Assembly: GCF_017161265.1 (NCBI RefSeq)
Contig: NZ_CP031393.1
Coordinates: 1,488,001 to 1,552,000 of the forward strand
Length of the DNA stretch: 64,000 nucleotides
Source: Treponema medium
Lineage (GTDB): Bacteria; Spirochaetota; Spirochaetia; Treponematales; Treponemataceae
Direction: 5' to 3'
Numbering within the stretch: position 1 is the stretch's first letter; each line of letters starts with the position of its first letter. The position numbers and the translations under genes are program-made. The notes under the pieces are model-generated. The model saw only the letters and a list, made by a program, of their open reading frames with translations. It did no database searches and was not told the DNA's origin. Positions 1-10,100 of this stretch are shown piece after piece.

Positions 1-3000
1 GATGATGTTAAAATCCGCGGCAATCATCAGGGGTATCCGGTCATAGCACGTGACGGTAAAGGCAGAATATATGTGCTCTATGACAAGGGTAGTTCAAGAC
101 ATTTTACCCGCTTTGATGCCGAAGGGAATGAGGATGCCGACTTTGAGACCGCTATTACGAGTGTACTGCCATCCTCTGTCCGCATCCGCACTATGACGGT
201 TGATGCTAAAACCAATACCATTTTTGTATTTGATACTTTTTCTCCTAATGTATACGCGCTAACAGAAAGCAGCCCCAATGTCTTTACCTGTTCAGGTCCG
301 TTTGACATTAGTACGTTGCCCGTGGCAGCTACTGCTCTCCCTGTTAGCGCAGCAGCTGCATATAACGGCGTGCTGTTCTTAGCAACAAGTGCAAATAAAC
401 TGATTGCCTGCGATGTAACGTTATCCGGTACATCCTTGACACTGGTTGAAAGAGCCATAGAAACGTTGGAAAATCTCCGCCCCAGCTCTCTAGGCGGGTG
501 GACTGCATGTACCGGTCTTTTTGCCGATAAAAGCGGCGTCTACTGTCTGCTGTATGGAAGTTCATTGAGAAGTCCTCAGTGGTATATGGTAGGAGCGCTT
601 GTTCATTATACATATAGTGAAGGGGGGCTTGCAAATAAAACCGTGAAAGGGCTCCATTCCAAAGCAGGAGGAAACGATCCGTCCCTTACCTTTGAGGAGA
701 AGGCTTTTGTTAATCCCGTAGGCTTTATCGGCTATGATGAGGATTACCTCTACATTGCGGATGACGGTGCTGAAATAAGCGAAAATCCCTATATAGACTT
801 TTGTATTGCCGGCAACAAAAACCGTATTGCAAAGGTCAATCGTGATACCAAGGTCTTGACCTTTGAAGATTCCGCCTCCGACGTAACATGGTTTGCGGAA
901 TACCGTGAATATCCTCCAACGAAGATACCGCATTTATTGTGGAGCCGCGATGAGGACGGCCATGTTACCCTCAAGCTGAAAACTTTGGACGGCAGCGTAA
1001 AAGAGCTTGTTCAGGATATCAACACAAGGCAGCAGGACAAGCTGATGACCGCGCGGGACAGCGCGGGGAATGTTTATGTGTTGTATTGCGACAGTACGCC
1101 GACTGCACAGCTTCATCTTGAACGCTTTAGCGCGGACGGTACAAAAGATAATAACTTCGGAACTGCAAAGACGGGATTTACTTTGCCCGATACCGATATA
1201 ACCGATCTTGCCGTAGATTTTAAAACGGCAGATGTCTTTTTGCTCAAACGCACTATGGCAGCAGGCCTCACGGATACGGTGATTACCGCATATATGGCAA
1301 AGGCTGATACCGGCTATGCTTCTTTCAGCGGCCCCGCGACAGTTACTATGCCCGATGTTCGGGGGGCGGTAACTATCGATGCCGTTGCCGCGTTTGACGG
1401 TACGCTCTTTTTTGCAATGGATGTGAAGGTTGGCTCGGACAATGTTAAAAAGCTGTACGCATATAAAATGCAAACGGCAGGAATTTTTGCATTTACTACG
1501 GATAAAACCGAAACGGAGCTGTCTAAACTTCGTGATGATGACAAAAACCCAATGGTATGCACCGGCTTATTTGCCGACCGAAAGGGTGTCTACGGCATGC
1601 TTGCCCAAAAAAATGTCATTGGGGGAGCAGCCTTCTATGCGCTGGGCAAAATAGTACGGTACACGTACGACGGTTCTACACAATTAACGCCGGTCGCACT
1701 GTCGGGCAATAACAGCGGCCTTAACCCTGCTGCTGCAACCCCCGGTTCCATTGGATATGATGCACAGTATTTTTCCTATCCGGCAGGCTTTCTCGGCTAT
1801 GACGGGGATAATCTGTACATTGCGGATGACGGTGTAGATATCACAGAGCTGAACGAAAATCACCGTGTCAACGGCAATCAAGATCGCATTATGGCCTTTG
1901 ATCGTAAAAACGACACTTTGAGCGCTTCTTCTTTGGATTTGGACGGTGCAACATGGTTTAAAAGCTATGATAAGTACACATATCCCGAAACGAAGATGCT
2001 GCTGTGGGAGAAAGGCAGCAGCCAATATTGGGTAGGTGACAACGGAACGGAGGCCTATTCTTCATCCTCTGCACTTAGTACCACTCCCAGCCAACAGCTT
2101 ACCGATGTGTTCTGCTATGACCAAAACGGTAATCTGTATATCGTGGTGTGTGATGGCTTGGACTATAAGGTTAAACGCTTTACGCCTACGGATACCGGCT
2201 TGAATAGCACGGGAGATATGAAAATAAAGAACGAGCAGAAACAGCCTGTGTCGATTGCAGTGGATGTTTCCGGCGGCACCAATATCTTGTATTACGGCAC
2301 TAACGATTATAGTCCGTTGAAGTGGGCTGTAAAGAAGATAGAATGGCAAGATTCTTTTGACGGAGAAAGAGCGCCGGAGCCCTTTACTTCCTTTACCCGC
2401 GAAGAGTTGACCTCACTTGCCGCAAACAAGGACGGGGTATTCGTCGGTGTAAAGCAGATATACGAAGAGAGTGTAGGAGTCAATCAGATTCCTAAATACC
2501 GGTTAAAGGTAAAAAAATTTCTGAAAGGAACGCATGCCAACGGATCGGTTACTGTTGTAGAAAACGATCCTTTGTATGTAAGCGCGCCGGGGTCTACCAA
2601 TCCTCATACCCCGATACCGAAACCGGCTAGCAGTTCTCATGATCCGTATATCGAGTACGAAGAAGCAATTAGCGACTTACAAGTGGTTGAGGGTACGCTA
2701 TATGCCATTATGGAGAAGGCGGAAAAAATCAGGAAATACAACACTGTTGAGGACGCCTGCACCATTGATGAATTTAAGATGAGCAGCGCCCTGTATAAAG
2801 TCGGTAAGAAGACGGCGGATGGCTTCTCCGGCAACGCAGATAAGCTCGCTGAAAAGAGAGCCGTACCTCCGGCGGGTGCAAATCCGGGAGTCGGCTATGG
2901 GTTCTATCGCTTTATTGCCGTTAAGCCGAAAAAACTTGTGATTGCTTCGGACGGCGCTTGGGGTAAAGAGGGGAATTCTGCATCGCATGTTGAAGCTGAC

Positions 3001-3120
3001 AATGACAAAGTATTAACATACGACTTAGACGGAAACTTGAACTCACCTGAGGAAAAGGATACCGCCGGAAAATTCTCCAAAGAATTGCAGCGCAGTAGTT
3101 CCGGCTTTAACTGGGAATAA
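1..3120 (+). CDS. Large repeat-containing surface/lipoprotein-like protein, 5' end outside window
   Basis: The reading frame is open from base 1, so the N-terminus lies upstream; about 1039 residues are visible and it ends TAA at 3118-3120. The protein is built from repeated units of roughly 330 residues. Each has a line of the type ARDGKGRIYVLYD / ARDSAGNVYVLY / YDQNGNLYIVV, a GF(I/L)GYDxDxLYIADDG segment and an NR(I)xxxxR segment. This looks like beta-propeller or NHL-type blades, though I cannot assign a Pfam family with certainty. The C-terminal unit (YGFYRFIAVKPKKLVIASDG) is nearly identical to the end of the lipoprotein at 3540-6053, so the two are paralogues; this one carries at least one additional unit. 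By analogy it is probably an exported, lipid-anchored envelope protein. Ligand unknown. Confidence 0.75.
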   Translation, partial: DDVKIRGNHQGYPVIARDGKGRIYVLYDKGSSRHFTRFDAEGNEDADFETAITSVLPSSVRIRTMTVDAKTNTIFVFDTFSPNVYALTESSPNVFTCSGPFDISTLPVAATALPVSAAAAYNGVLFLATSANKLIACDVTLSGTSLTLVERAIETLENLRPSSLGGWTACTGLFADKSGVYCLLYGSSLRSPQWYMVGALVHYTYSEGGLANKTVKGLHSKAGGNDPSLTFEEKAFVNPVGFIGYDEDYLYIADDGAEISENPYIDFCIAGNKNRIAKVNRDTKVLTFEDSASDVTWFAEYREYPPTKIPHLLWSRDEDGHVTLKLKTLDGSVKELVQDINTRQQDKLMTARDSAGNVYVLYCDSTPTAQLHLERFSADGTKDNNFGTAKTGFTLPDTDITDLAVDFKTADVFLLKRTMAAGLTDTVITAYMAKADTGYASFSGPATVTMPDVRGAVTIDAVAAFDGTLFFAMDVKVGSDNVKKLYAYKMQTAGIFAFTTDKTETELSKLRDDDKNPMVCTGLFADRKGVYGMLAQKNVIGGAAFYALGKIVRYTYDGSTQLTPVALSGNNSGLNPAAATPGSIGYDAQYFSYPAGFLGYDGDNLYIADDGVDITELNENHRVNGNQDRIMAFDRKNDTLSASSLDLDGATWFKSYDKYTYPETKMLLWEKGSSQYWVGDNGTEAYSSSSALSTTPSQQLTDVFCYDQNGNLYIVVCDGLDYKVKRFTPTDTGLNSTGDMKIKNEQKQPVSIAVDVSGGTNILYYGTNDYSPLKWAVKKIEWQDSFDGERAPEPFTSFTREELTSLAANKDGVFVGVKQIYEESVGVNQIPKYRLKVKKFLKGTHANGSVTVVENDPLYVSAPGSTNPHTPIPKPASSSHDPYIEYEEAISDLQVVEGTLYAIMEKAEKIRKYNTVEDACTIDEFKMSSALYKVGKKTADGFSGNADKLAEKRAVPPAGANPGVGYGFYRFIAVKPKKLVIASDGAWGKEGNSASHVEADNDKVLTYDLDGNLNSPEEKDTAGKFSKELQRSSSGFNWE

Positions 3121-3129
3121 CCCCGTAAC

Positions 3130-3279
3130 ATGAGTTTTCTTCAATGCTGCGCTGCTCGCTTCGAGCGTGCGGCGCAGCAAAAACCGCTTGTCAGCCTTTG
3201 CGTGTCGGTATATGGGACGGAGGGGCCGGTGGATCGGTTTTTAGACAGTGTTTTGGTGCAAAAGGATGCGCTTTATTCG
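3130..3279 (+). pseudogene. Truncated copy of the family 2 glycosyltransferase gene
   Basis: An ATG nine bases after the preceding stop opens a frame whose first 50 codons match the N-terminus of the intact glycosyltransferase at 6062 (CAARF, KPLVSLCV, VYGTEG, RFLDSVL shared). Similarity stops at about 3279, before the catalytic core, where the sequence runs into a palindromic CGCAGGGG/CCCCTGCG hairpin. The frame continues without similarity to 3345. It lies at the same place behind the first propeller-like gene as the intact gene lies behind the second, so this is the decayed partner of a duplicated gene pair. No function is expected. Confidence 0.8.
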
Positions 3280-3416
3280 TGCGCAGGGGTTAATCCCCCT
3301 GCGTATCCCATCCGTCTACAATTACCGCGCCAGACCAAGAGGTAAAATCGCAAAGTAAGCAAGGATATTCAACGATGCGTCTGGTGCGGTTGCCACCGAA
3401 TAATCGCGATTAGTGT

Positions 3417-3445
3417 TTGTGTTTTTATCGGAACCGGTGTATACT
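3417..3445 (+). promoter_or_regulatory. Predicted sigma70-type promoter for the second lipoprotein gene
   Basis: TTGTGT at 3417-3422, a 17-base spacer and TATACT at 3440-3445. The start codon is at 3540 with AGGAGG just upstream, which leaves an untranslated leader of roughly 90 bases. The promoter sits after the duplicated-gene remnant, so the second gene pair can be transcribed independently. Confidence 0.5.
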
Positions 3446-3539
3446 ACACTCAAGAAAATAGGTAAGGTGTGATTACCTAAAAAGATACCATGTTTTATTC
3501 TATGATAAGGTCTAAATGGTATTTACGAGGAGGTAAGAT

Positions 3540-6053
3540 ATGAAAAAACTGCATATAAGCTCTGTAAGCATTCTTTTTGCAGCGCTGTGTCTTGCGTTTA
3601 CGGCTTGTAATCAAGGTATGACCGCCGGAAACGAGACCGGTACTGTGCAAATTGTCATTGGGGGCGGAGCTGCCCGTTCCGTTGATGGGGAAGGATTGCC
3701 TGTTTTTGATGAACATAATACGAAAATTACCGTTACCAAAGAAGATGGAAGTAAATTGGTAGATGAAGAACAAAGGACATCACTCACGCTTCAAGTTGCT
3801 GTTGGAAAGAAAATTACCGTAGAAGTGAAGGTTACAACGGCGGCAGGCGAGTGGCGTGGTTCAGAGGAACACACCGTTACTGCTGGAAATAATGATGTTA
3901 CCGTAAAGCTTTCCAAAGCGCCGAAAGATGTTGCCAATCTGCTGCTCTCTATCACGGGAAAACACCATTCGGGGAGTAATATCGTGTCCTTAAGCATGGG
4001 TAAAAAACTGCTCGACGGAATTCTGATCAATAACAGCGCAAAACCGCTTACCGCACGGGATAGTATCGGCAGACTATACCTTTTTTATCAAGATAGATTT
4101 TCCGTTCGCCATTTTAAACGCTTTGATGTAGAGGGGAAGGAAGATACTTCATTTCCCGGCGCGGCATTGTTAACGGCAGTTCTCGACTGTACCGATATTG
4201 CGGTTGATATAAAAACGGATACGTTGTTCCTTGTGGCAAGAACACCATCTGGATGGAAAATTTATTACACTAATAAAGAAAACAGTTTTGTTCCTTTACT
4301 TCCTGATTCTATAGCACGGATTGATCCTACCGTATCTGATATCCATGCTGTTGCAGCATATAATGGTATAGTGTACTTAGCGGTAACAAAGACAGGCTCC
4401 GAACCCCTTCAGGTGATGGCTTGTAAGGCTGACCTGTCGGGGCCTGCATTGAATCTGACAAAAATGGATACGAAGCCGCTTCAAAAGCTTCGCACAGCTC
4501 CTTCTTTTGGCAATAATAGCACCAAGTGTATCGGTCTATTTGCTGACGAGGATGGGGCGTACTGCCTGCTTAAAGAGCAAGAATTGCGTAACGGAAGAAA
4601 GATGTATGCACAGGGGCAGCTTGTCCATTATACATATTCCGGCAGTGCGCTTACCGAGAAAATCAAGGCGGGGCTTAATCCGGTTGCTTCAACTGAAAAC
4701 GCCATCGCTTTTAATGCACGGTATTTTTCCAATCCGATTGGTTTTATCGGCTATGACAAAGAAAATATCTATATTGCTGACGATGGACTGGATATTCAGT
4801 ATGTAAACGAAAACTGGCGCATCAAGGGCAATAAAAACCGGATTGCAGTGTTTAACCGCAAAACCGGCAACCTTTCTTTCAGAAGTACAAATGCAACATG
4901 GATTGAAGAGCGTTCCGTATACAAAGCCCCCAATACAAAGATTCTGTTGTGGGAGAAGGGGGATGGCTATACTTATTATGGAATGCAATATTGGGTTGCC
5001 GATACCGCGAACACATCGCACCCAGTAAGTTCTGCCGATGAGATCTGGTTTTCTGACCAATGGGCTGTAATTCCTACCGATATTTTCTGCTATGACCAGG
5101 ACGGTAATCTGTATATACTGTGGAAATACGGTCCAGATTACAAGGTTAGACGATTTGCACTGAAAGAAGACGGTTCGTACGAGAAGCAGGGAGAGGATAT
5201 TTCTCTAACATCCCATGAGGTTTCTGCAATTGCTGTTGATATTTCCGATGGGCAGAACAGTCTGTATTATACGTATGCGTATGGTTCCTATGGATACATA
5301 CAAAAAAAGAGCTGGAATGTAGGCAGTGCGTTTAGTACTGCGTCAGATGTCTATGGATATGAGGTGCCATTTAATGCGAATGATGTTGCCGTTACCGCGC
5401 TTGCTGCAAACAAGGATGGACTATTTGTTGCTATAAAAGAGCAAATAGGTATCGGTGGCGGTGACGATACCAAGTCCTATACGCTCAAGGTAACAAAGTA
5501 CAAGAAGGATAGCCCTCCTACTCAGGACGGGGTAACGCCCATCGTTTCCGGAGTTGCTGCCTTAAGTCCGTACCCGAAGCCCTCTGCCACAGATTATACG
5601 CACTATAAAGAAGCCGTTAGAAACTTGCAGATTATCGAGGGTGTGCTGTATGGTATTACATCAAAGACAACCGAATTACAAAAATACATAGTTTCTCATC
5701 ATGAAGGAGAGGCTTTTAAGAACAGCAGCGTATTGTATAAAATCGGTAAGACGGCAGACCCATTGCCCGCAAGCCCTGCTAAGTCAGTAGTAAAAAATGC
5801 CGTAGATACGGCAGGAGAGAAAACAGGCTACGGTTTTTACCGCTTTATCGCGGTTAAACCGAAAAAGCTTGTAATCGCTTCAGACGGCGCATGTGATACA
5901 GGCGGTAGTACCGCTTTAGACGGTAGTTTGAGAAATAATACCGACAAAGTCTTGGAGTATGATTTACAAGCAGAGTTGCAAAGTGAGAAAACTTCAGGCG
6001 GCGGTTTTTCCAAAACTTTAACGGTAATAGGTGGAACCGGTTTTTACTGGTAG
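3540..6053 (+). CDS. Treponemal lipoprotein with propeller-like repeats
   Basis: 837 residues. A lipoprotein signal is clear: basic MKK start, hydrophobic core, and a lipobox ending LAFTAC with the acylated Cys near residue 23. After a short linker (residues about 30-130, rich in T and V like a small beta domain) come two repeat units with the same motifs as the upstream paralogue: TARDSIGRLYLFY, GFIGYDKENIYIADDG, NKNRIAVFNR, and a C-terminal YGFYRFIAVKPKKLVIASDG. AGGAGG precedes the ATG. The gene is followed after 8 bases by a glycosyltransferase. It is a tandem paralogue of the gene at 1-3120, with one unit fewer. Likely lipid-anchored in the envelope; a binding or adhesion role is a guess only. 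Confidence 0.8.
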   Translation: MKKLHISSVSILFAALCLAFTACNQGMTAGNETGTVQIVIGGGAARSVDGEGLPVFDEHNTKITVTKEDGSKLVDEEQRTSLTLQVAVGKKITVEVKVTTAAGEWRGSEEHTVTAGNNDVTVKLSKAPKDVANLLLSITGKHHSGSNIVSLSMGKKLLDGILINNSAKPLTARDSIGRLYLFYQDRFSVRHFKRFDVEGKEDTSFPGAALLTAVLDCTDIAVDIKTDTLFLVARTPSGWKIYYTNKENSFVPLLPDSIARIDPTVSDIHAVAAYNGIVYLAVTKTGSEPLQVMACKADLSGPALNLTKMDTKPLQKLRTAPSFGNNSTKCIGLFADEDGAYCLLKEQELRNGRKMYAQGQLVHYTYSGSALTEKIKAGLNPVASTENAIAFNARYFSNPIGFIGYDKENIYIADDGLDIQYVNENWRIKGNKNRIAVFNRKTGNLSFRSTNATWIEERSVYKAPNTKILLWEKGDGYTYYGMQYWVADTANTSHPVSSADEIWFSDQWAVIPTDIFCYDQDGNLYILWKYGPDYKVRRFALKEDGSYEKQGEDISLTSHEVSAIAVDISDGQNSLYYTYAYGSYGYIQKKSWNVGSAFSTASDVYGYEVPFNANDVAVTALAANKDGLFVAIKEQIGIGGGDDTKSYTLKVTKYKKDSPPTQDGVTPIVSGVAALSPYPKPSATDYTHYKEAVRNLQIIEGVLYGITSKTTELQKYIVSHHEGEAFKNSSVLYKIGKTADPLPASPAKSVVKNAVDTAGEKTGYGFYRFIAVKPKKLVIASDGACDTGGSTALDGSLRNNTDKVLEYDLQAELQSEKTSGGGFSKTLTVIGGTGFYW

Positions 6054-6061
6054 TATCTACG

Positions 6062-7048
6062 ATGAACTTGATTTCACGCTGTGCAGCTCGCTTCCGGCGT
6101 CCTGCGCAGCACAAGCCGCTTGTCAGTCTCTGCGTTCCTGTGTACGGGACAGAGGGGCTTGTCGGGCGGTTTTTAGACAGTGTGTTGCAGCAGGCGGATG
6201 CACCGCTTTTTGAAACTATCATCGTAAACGACGGCAGCCCCGGCACAAAAGAACTGCGGAGTATTGTTAAAATATACACAAAGCGGTTTAAAGCGCAGGG
6301 GGTGCCGTTCGTATTTTTGGAACATAGTAAAAACCTCGGTACGCTCGAAGCGCGCCGGACAGCGGTTACTGCGGCATCGGGGAAATACCTTGCCTTTGCC
6401 GACCCTGACGATGAACTGCCGCCCAGTGCTCTCCGTACCTTATACGATGCTGCCTGTGCCTCCGGCGCGGACATTGTACATGGAAAGGCTGCGGTACCGG
6501 ATACGGAAGGAGAACCGGAAGCGCGCACAGTAACTTTTAAGCGAAGAGCGCAAAACGTATACGAAGGTATTCTAACCGGCGAAGAAATTCTCCGTAAATG
6601 TATTCTTAAAAATGCATATAGCAGCTTTGTGTGGGGTAAGCTTTTTCAAACAGCCCTTGTTCAAAAAGCATATAGCGAAATTCCGTTTACCTACTGTACA
6701 ATGGCGGAAGATATGCTGCTCTACTTTTTTATCGCTTTACATGCCGATAAATATCTCGGTATCCCCGATACCGTATACAACTACCGCATCAATACCGGCA
6801 TATCTTCCCGCCGTCAAATCACCGATCTTACCGAATGGCAAAAGGTATGTTCCGTTACTTCGGTTTTTACTATCATTTTTTTGTATTTGAAAGAACACCC
6901 CTCTATCGGCAGCGATATCCGCGAAGCCGTACAGGATTTAGGCCGTGCGCACTATGCCGATAATCTCAAACAGCTGGAAGTTTGCGTAGTTCCTTCATTA
7001 CAGGCGGAAGCGCGGGCAATGCTGGATGAATGGTGGGGGGATTATTGA
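6062..7048 (+). CDS. Family 2 glycosyltransferase
   Basis: 328 residues. The N-terminal GT-A fold is recognisable: PLVSLCVPVYGTEG near residues 18-31, the nucleotide-binding IIVNDGSPG, NLGTLEARRTAV, and a DxD-type metal motif FADPDDE at about residue 115. A later SFVWGKLF and AEDMLLYFF (ED) match the acceptor and catalytic side of bacterial GT2 enzymes. It would move a sugar from an activated nucleotide donor to a glycan or protein acceptor at the cytoplasmic side. It starts 8 bases after the lipoprotein stop with no clear ribosome site, so translation is probably coupled. A truncated relative sits at 3130-3279. Substrate unknown; glycosylation of the neighbouring lipoprotein is possible but unproven. 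Confidence 0.8.
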   Translation: MNLISRCAARFRRPAQHKPLVSLCVPVYGTEGLVGRFLDSVLQQADAPLFETIIVNDGSPGTKELRSIVKIYTKRFKAQGVPFVFLEHSKNLGTLEARRTAVTAASGKYLAFADPDDELPPSALRTLYDAACASGADIVHGKAAVPDTEGEPEARTVTFKRRAQNVYEGILTGEEILRKCILKNAYSSFVWGKLFQTALVQKAYSEIPFTYCTMAEDMLLYFFIALHADKYLGIPDTVYNYRINTGISSRRQITDLTEWQKVCSVTSVFTIIFLYLKEHPSIGSDIREAVQDLGRAHYADNLKQLEVCVVPSLQAEARAMLDEWWGDY

Positions 7049-7106
7049 TTAAGAATTGTGAATTATAAATGTCAAACTTTTTAGATGTGTTGCTGTTTTC
7101 CGCCTC

Positions 7107-7135
7107 TTATCATATAGCGCCTTTTTTGCTATAGT
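7107..7135 (+). promoter_or_regulatory. Predicted dnaE promoter placing the transcript start at the ATG
   Basis: TTATCA at 7107-7112, a 17-base spacer and TATAGT at 7130-7135. The dnaE ATG is at 7143, only 7 bases past the -10 box, and no Shine-Dalgarno lies between. This predicts a leaderless messenger. Confidence 0.5.
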
Positions 7136-7142
7136 TTTAGCT

Positions 7143-10100
7143 ATGCCTCAAGATTTTGTTCATTTACACGTACACTCCGACTATTCGCTGTTGGATGGCG
7201 CTTCTTCCATAAAACAACTGGTAACAACTGCTAAAAGCCTTGGACAAACAGCTCTTGCGCTGACCGACCACGGCAATATGTTTGCCGCCTTGCGCTTTTT
7301 CCGTGAATGTAAGGCGCAGGGGATAAAGCCGGTTATCGGCTGCGAAGTATATGTTGCGAACGGCAGCCGGTTCGCAAAGCCGGAGAATACCAATACCGGT
7401 GTTCGCAAATACTTTCACCTTATCCTGCTTGCCGAAACCGAAACCGGCTACCGGAATTTGATGGTGCTGTGTTCCAAAGGTTACACCGAGGGCATGTACT
7501 ATAAACCGCGCATTGACGAGGAGCTGCTGACACAGTATTCGGAGGGGCTTATCTGCCTTTCAGCCTGTCTTGCGGGGGAGTTGCCGTCGCTGCTGTTGCA
7601 GGGCAAAAAGGCTGAGGCTGAAGCGCATGTTAGGCGTTACCGCAGCATATTCGGCATCAACAATTACTTTATCGAGCTGCAAAAGCATGGTATTGCCGAT
7701 GAGGAGAAGGTTGCGCCGATGCTGATTGAGATGGCACGCAAGATAGGCGTGCCGATGGTGGTAACGAACGACGCTCACTATGCGGAGCAAAAGGATGCGG
7801 TTGCGCAGGATATCCTCCTCTGTATCGGCACAAAAAAGAACCGCTCCGACACCAACCGCATGAAGTTTGAAACCGATCAATTCTATCTCAAATCGGCGGA
7901 GGAGATGGAACAGCTGTTCCCCGGTTATCCCGAAATGCTGTCCAACACCTGCCGTATCGCGGAGCGCTGTAACTTTGAAATTCCGCAGCCGGGGCCGCTT
8001 CTTCCCGTGTATCAGATACCGGAAGATTTTGCAACAAAAGAAGAGTATATCACCCACCTCGTGCACGAGGGCTTAAAAAAACGCTACAATCCCGTTACCG
8101 AAGAGATGACCCAACGCGCCGACTATGAACTCGGTATTATTATGAAGATGGACTTTGTCGGGTACTTCCTCATCGTATGGGACTTTATCAACTGGGCGAA
8201 GGAGCACGGCATTCCGGTTGGGCCGGGTCGCGGTTCCGGGGCGGGTTCCATTGTTGCCTACGCGATGCGGATCACCGATATCGACCCGCTCAAATATAAG
8301 CTGCTGTTTGAGCGCTTTCTTAATCCCGAACGTATTTCCATGCCGGACTTTGACGTTGACTTCTGCTTCGAACGGCGGCAGGAGGTTATCGACTATGTCC
8401 GCAGAAAATACGGTGATGAAAGCGTCGGTCAGATTATCACGTTCGGAACATTGAAGCCGAAAGCCGCAATCAAGGATGTCGGGCGGGTATTGGAAATTCC
8501 GCTCGGCGAGGTAAATGCCATCACCAAAATGATGCCCTCTGATCCCAAGCTCACGTTTGAAAAAGCTTTTGCGGATGTTCCCGAACTCGCCGAAATGCGC
8601 TCCGACCCGCGGTACACGGAGCTTTTTTCCATTGCGGAAAAGCTTGAAGACCTCAACCGGAACACGAGCCTCCATGCGGCAGGTATCGTTATCGGTAAAA
8701 CGAAGCTGACCGATTATGTCCCGCTGTACAAGGATTCCAAGACAGGCAAGACCGCCTCTCAGTTTACGATGGATTTAATAGAAGACTGCGGTTTGGTAAA
8801 GATGGACTTCCTCGGGCTCAAGACGCTGACACTAATTAAGCATACGGAAGATCTCATCAAAAAGCGGGGAGGGGAGTACGCGAACTTCTCCATTGCTCAG
8901 ATCGATGAACAAGATGCGGCGACGTTTAAAATGCTCGGCGAAGGAAAGTCCGCCGCGGTCTTTCAGTTTGAAAGTCAGGGTATGCAGAATATTTTGAAAC
9001 GCGCAAAGCCCGATAAAATAGAAGATCTCATCGCGTTAAACGCCCTCTACCGTCCCGGGCCGATGGCCTATATCGATCAGTTTATCGAATCGAAATTCGA
9101 TGCATCGAAAATTCAATATCCCGACCCCTGCCTCGAAGATATATTGTCGGAAACCTACGGCGTTATCGTCTATCAGGAACAGGTTATGCAGGTAGCGCAG
9201 CGTATCGGCGGCTACAGCCTCGGTCAAGCGGACTTGCTGCGGCGCGCAATGGGAAAAAAGAAAAAAGAGGTTATGGAGAAGGAGAAAACACGGTTTATCG
9301 AAGGCGCCGTAAAGAATAATTTTAAGGAAAAAGACGCCGACCGTATCTTTGAAATCCTGATTCCTTTTGCCGGTTACGGGTTTAACAAGAGCCACGCCGC
9401 CGCTTATTCGGTACTGGCGTATCAAACCGCCTATCTCAAGGCGAATTTCCCTGCGGAATTTATGGCAGCCAACCTCACCAACGAAATTACCTCGACGGAT
9501 AAGCTGCCGGAGTATATCAGCGAAGCGAATAAGATGGGACTTGCGCTCCATGCGCCCGACATCAATACCTCGGAAGAATATTTTTCGGTCTATGAAGGAG
9601 ATATCGTATTCGGGCTGCTCGGTATTAAGGGGGTAGGGGAGCAGGCTGCCCGCGATATTGTCGCTGAACGCACTGCGCACGGCCCCTACAAGTCGTTTAT
9701 CGATTTTCTTGACCGGCTGGATTTACACACCGTGAATAAAAAGAACTTGGAAGTGCTTATCAAGACGGGATGCTTCGATAAGCTCGGGCAGAACCGCTCC
9801 GAACTGCTGGATAATCTTGAAGCGGCAATGGCGTTCAGCGCGCAGAAAAAGGCGGGATCGGCAGTCGGGCAAACCAGCCTGTTTGAGGACACCGGCATTA
9901 AAGAGTTTTCCGATTTTACCTTTAAGCAGGTCAACGATTTGCCGCAAAAGGAAAAGCTCCGTATCGAAAAAGAGCTGATGGGCTTTTATATTTCCGGCCA
10001 TCCCCTCGATGAGTACAAAAAGGCGATTGACCGCAGCGCTACTTTGGAGCTGATTAATTTCCGGCGTGCGCAGAAAGAAAAGCTGTATACCATCGTCGGG

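Noticed and set aside
3280-3345. Continuation of the glycosyltransferase stump as a real 71-residue gene
   Set aside because: Similarity to the intact enzyme ends at 3279 and the rest reads through a palindrome; no domain remains.
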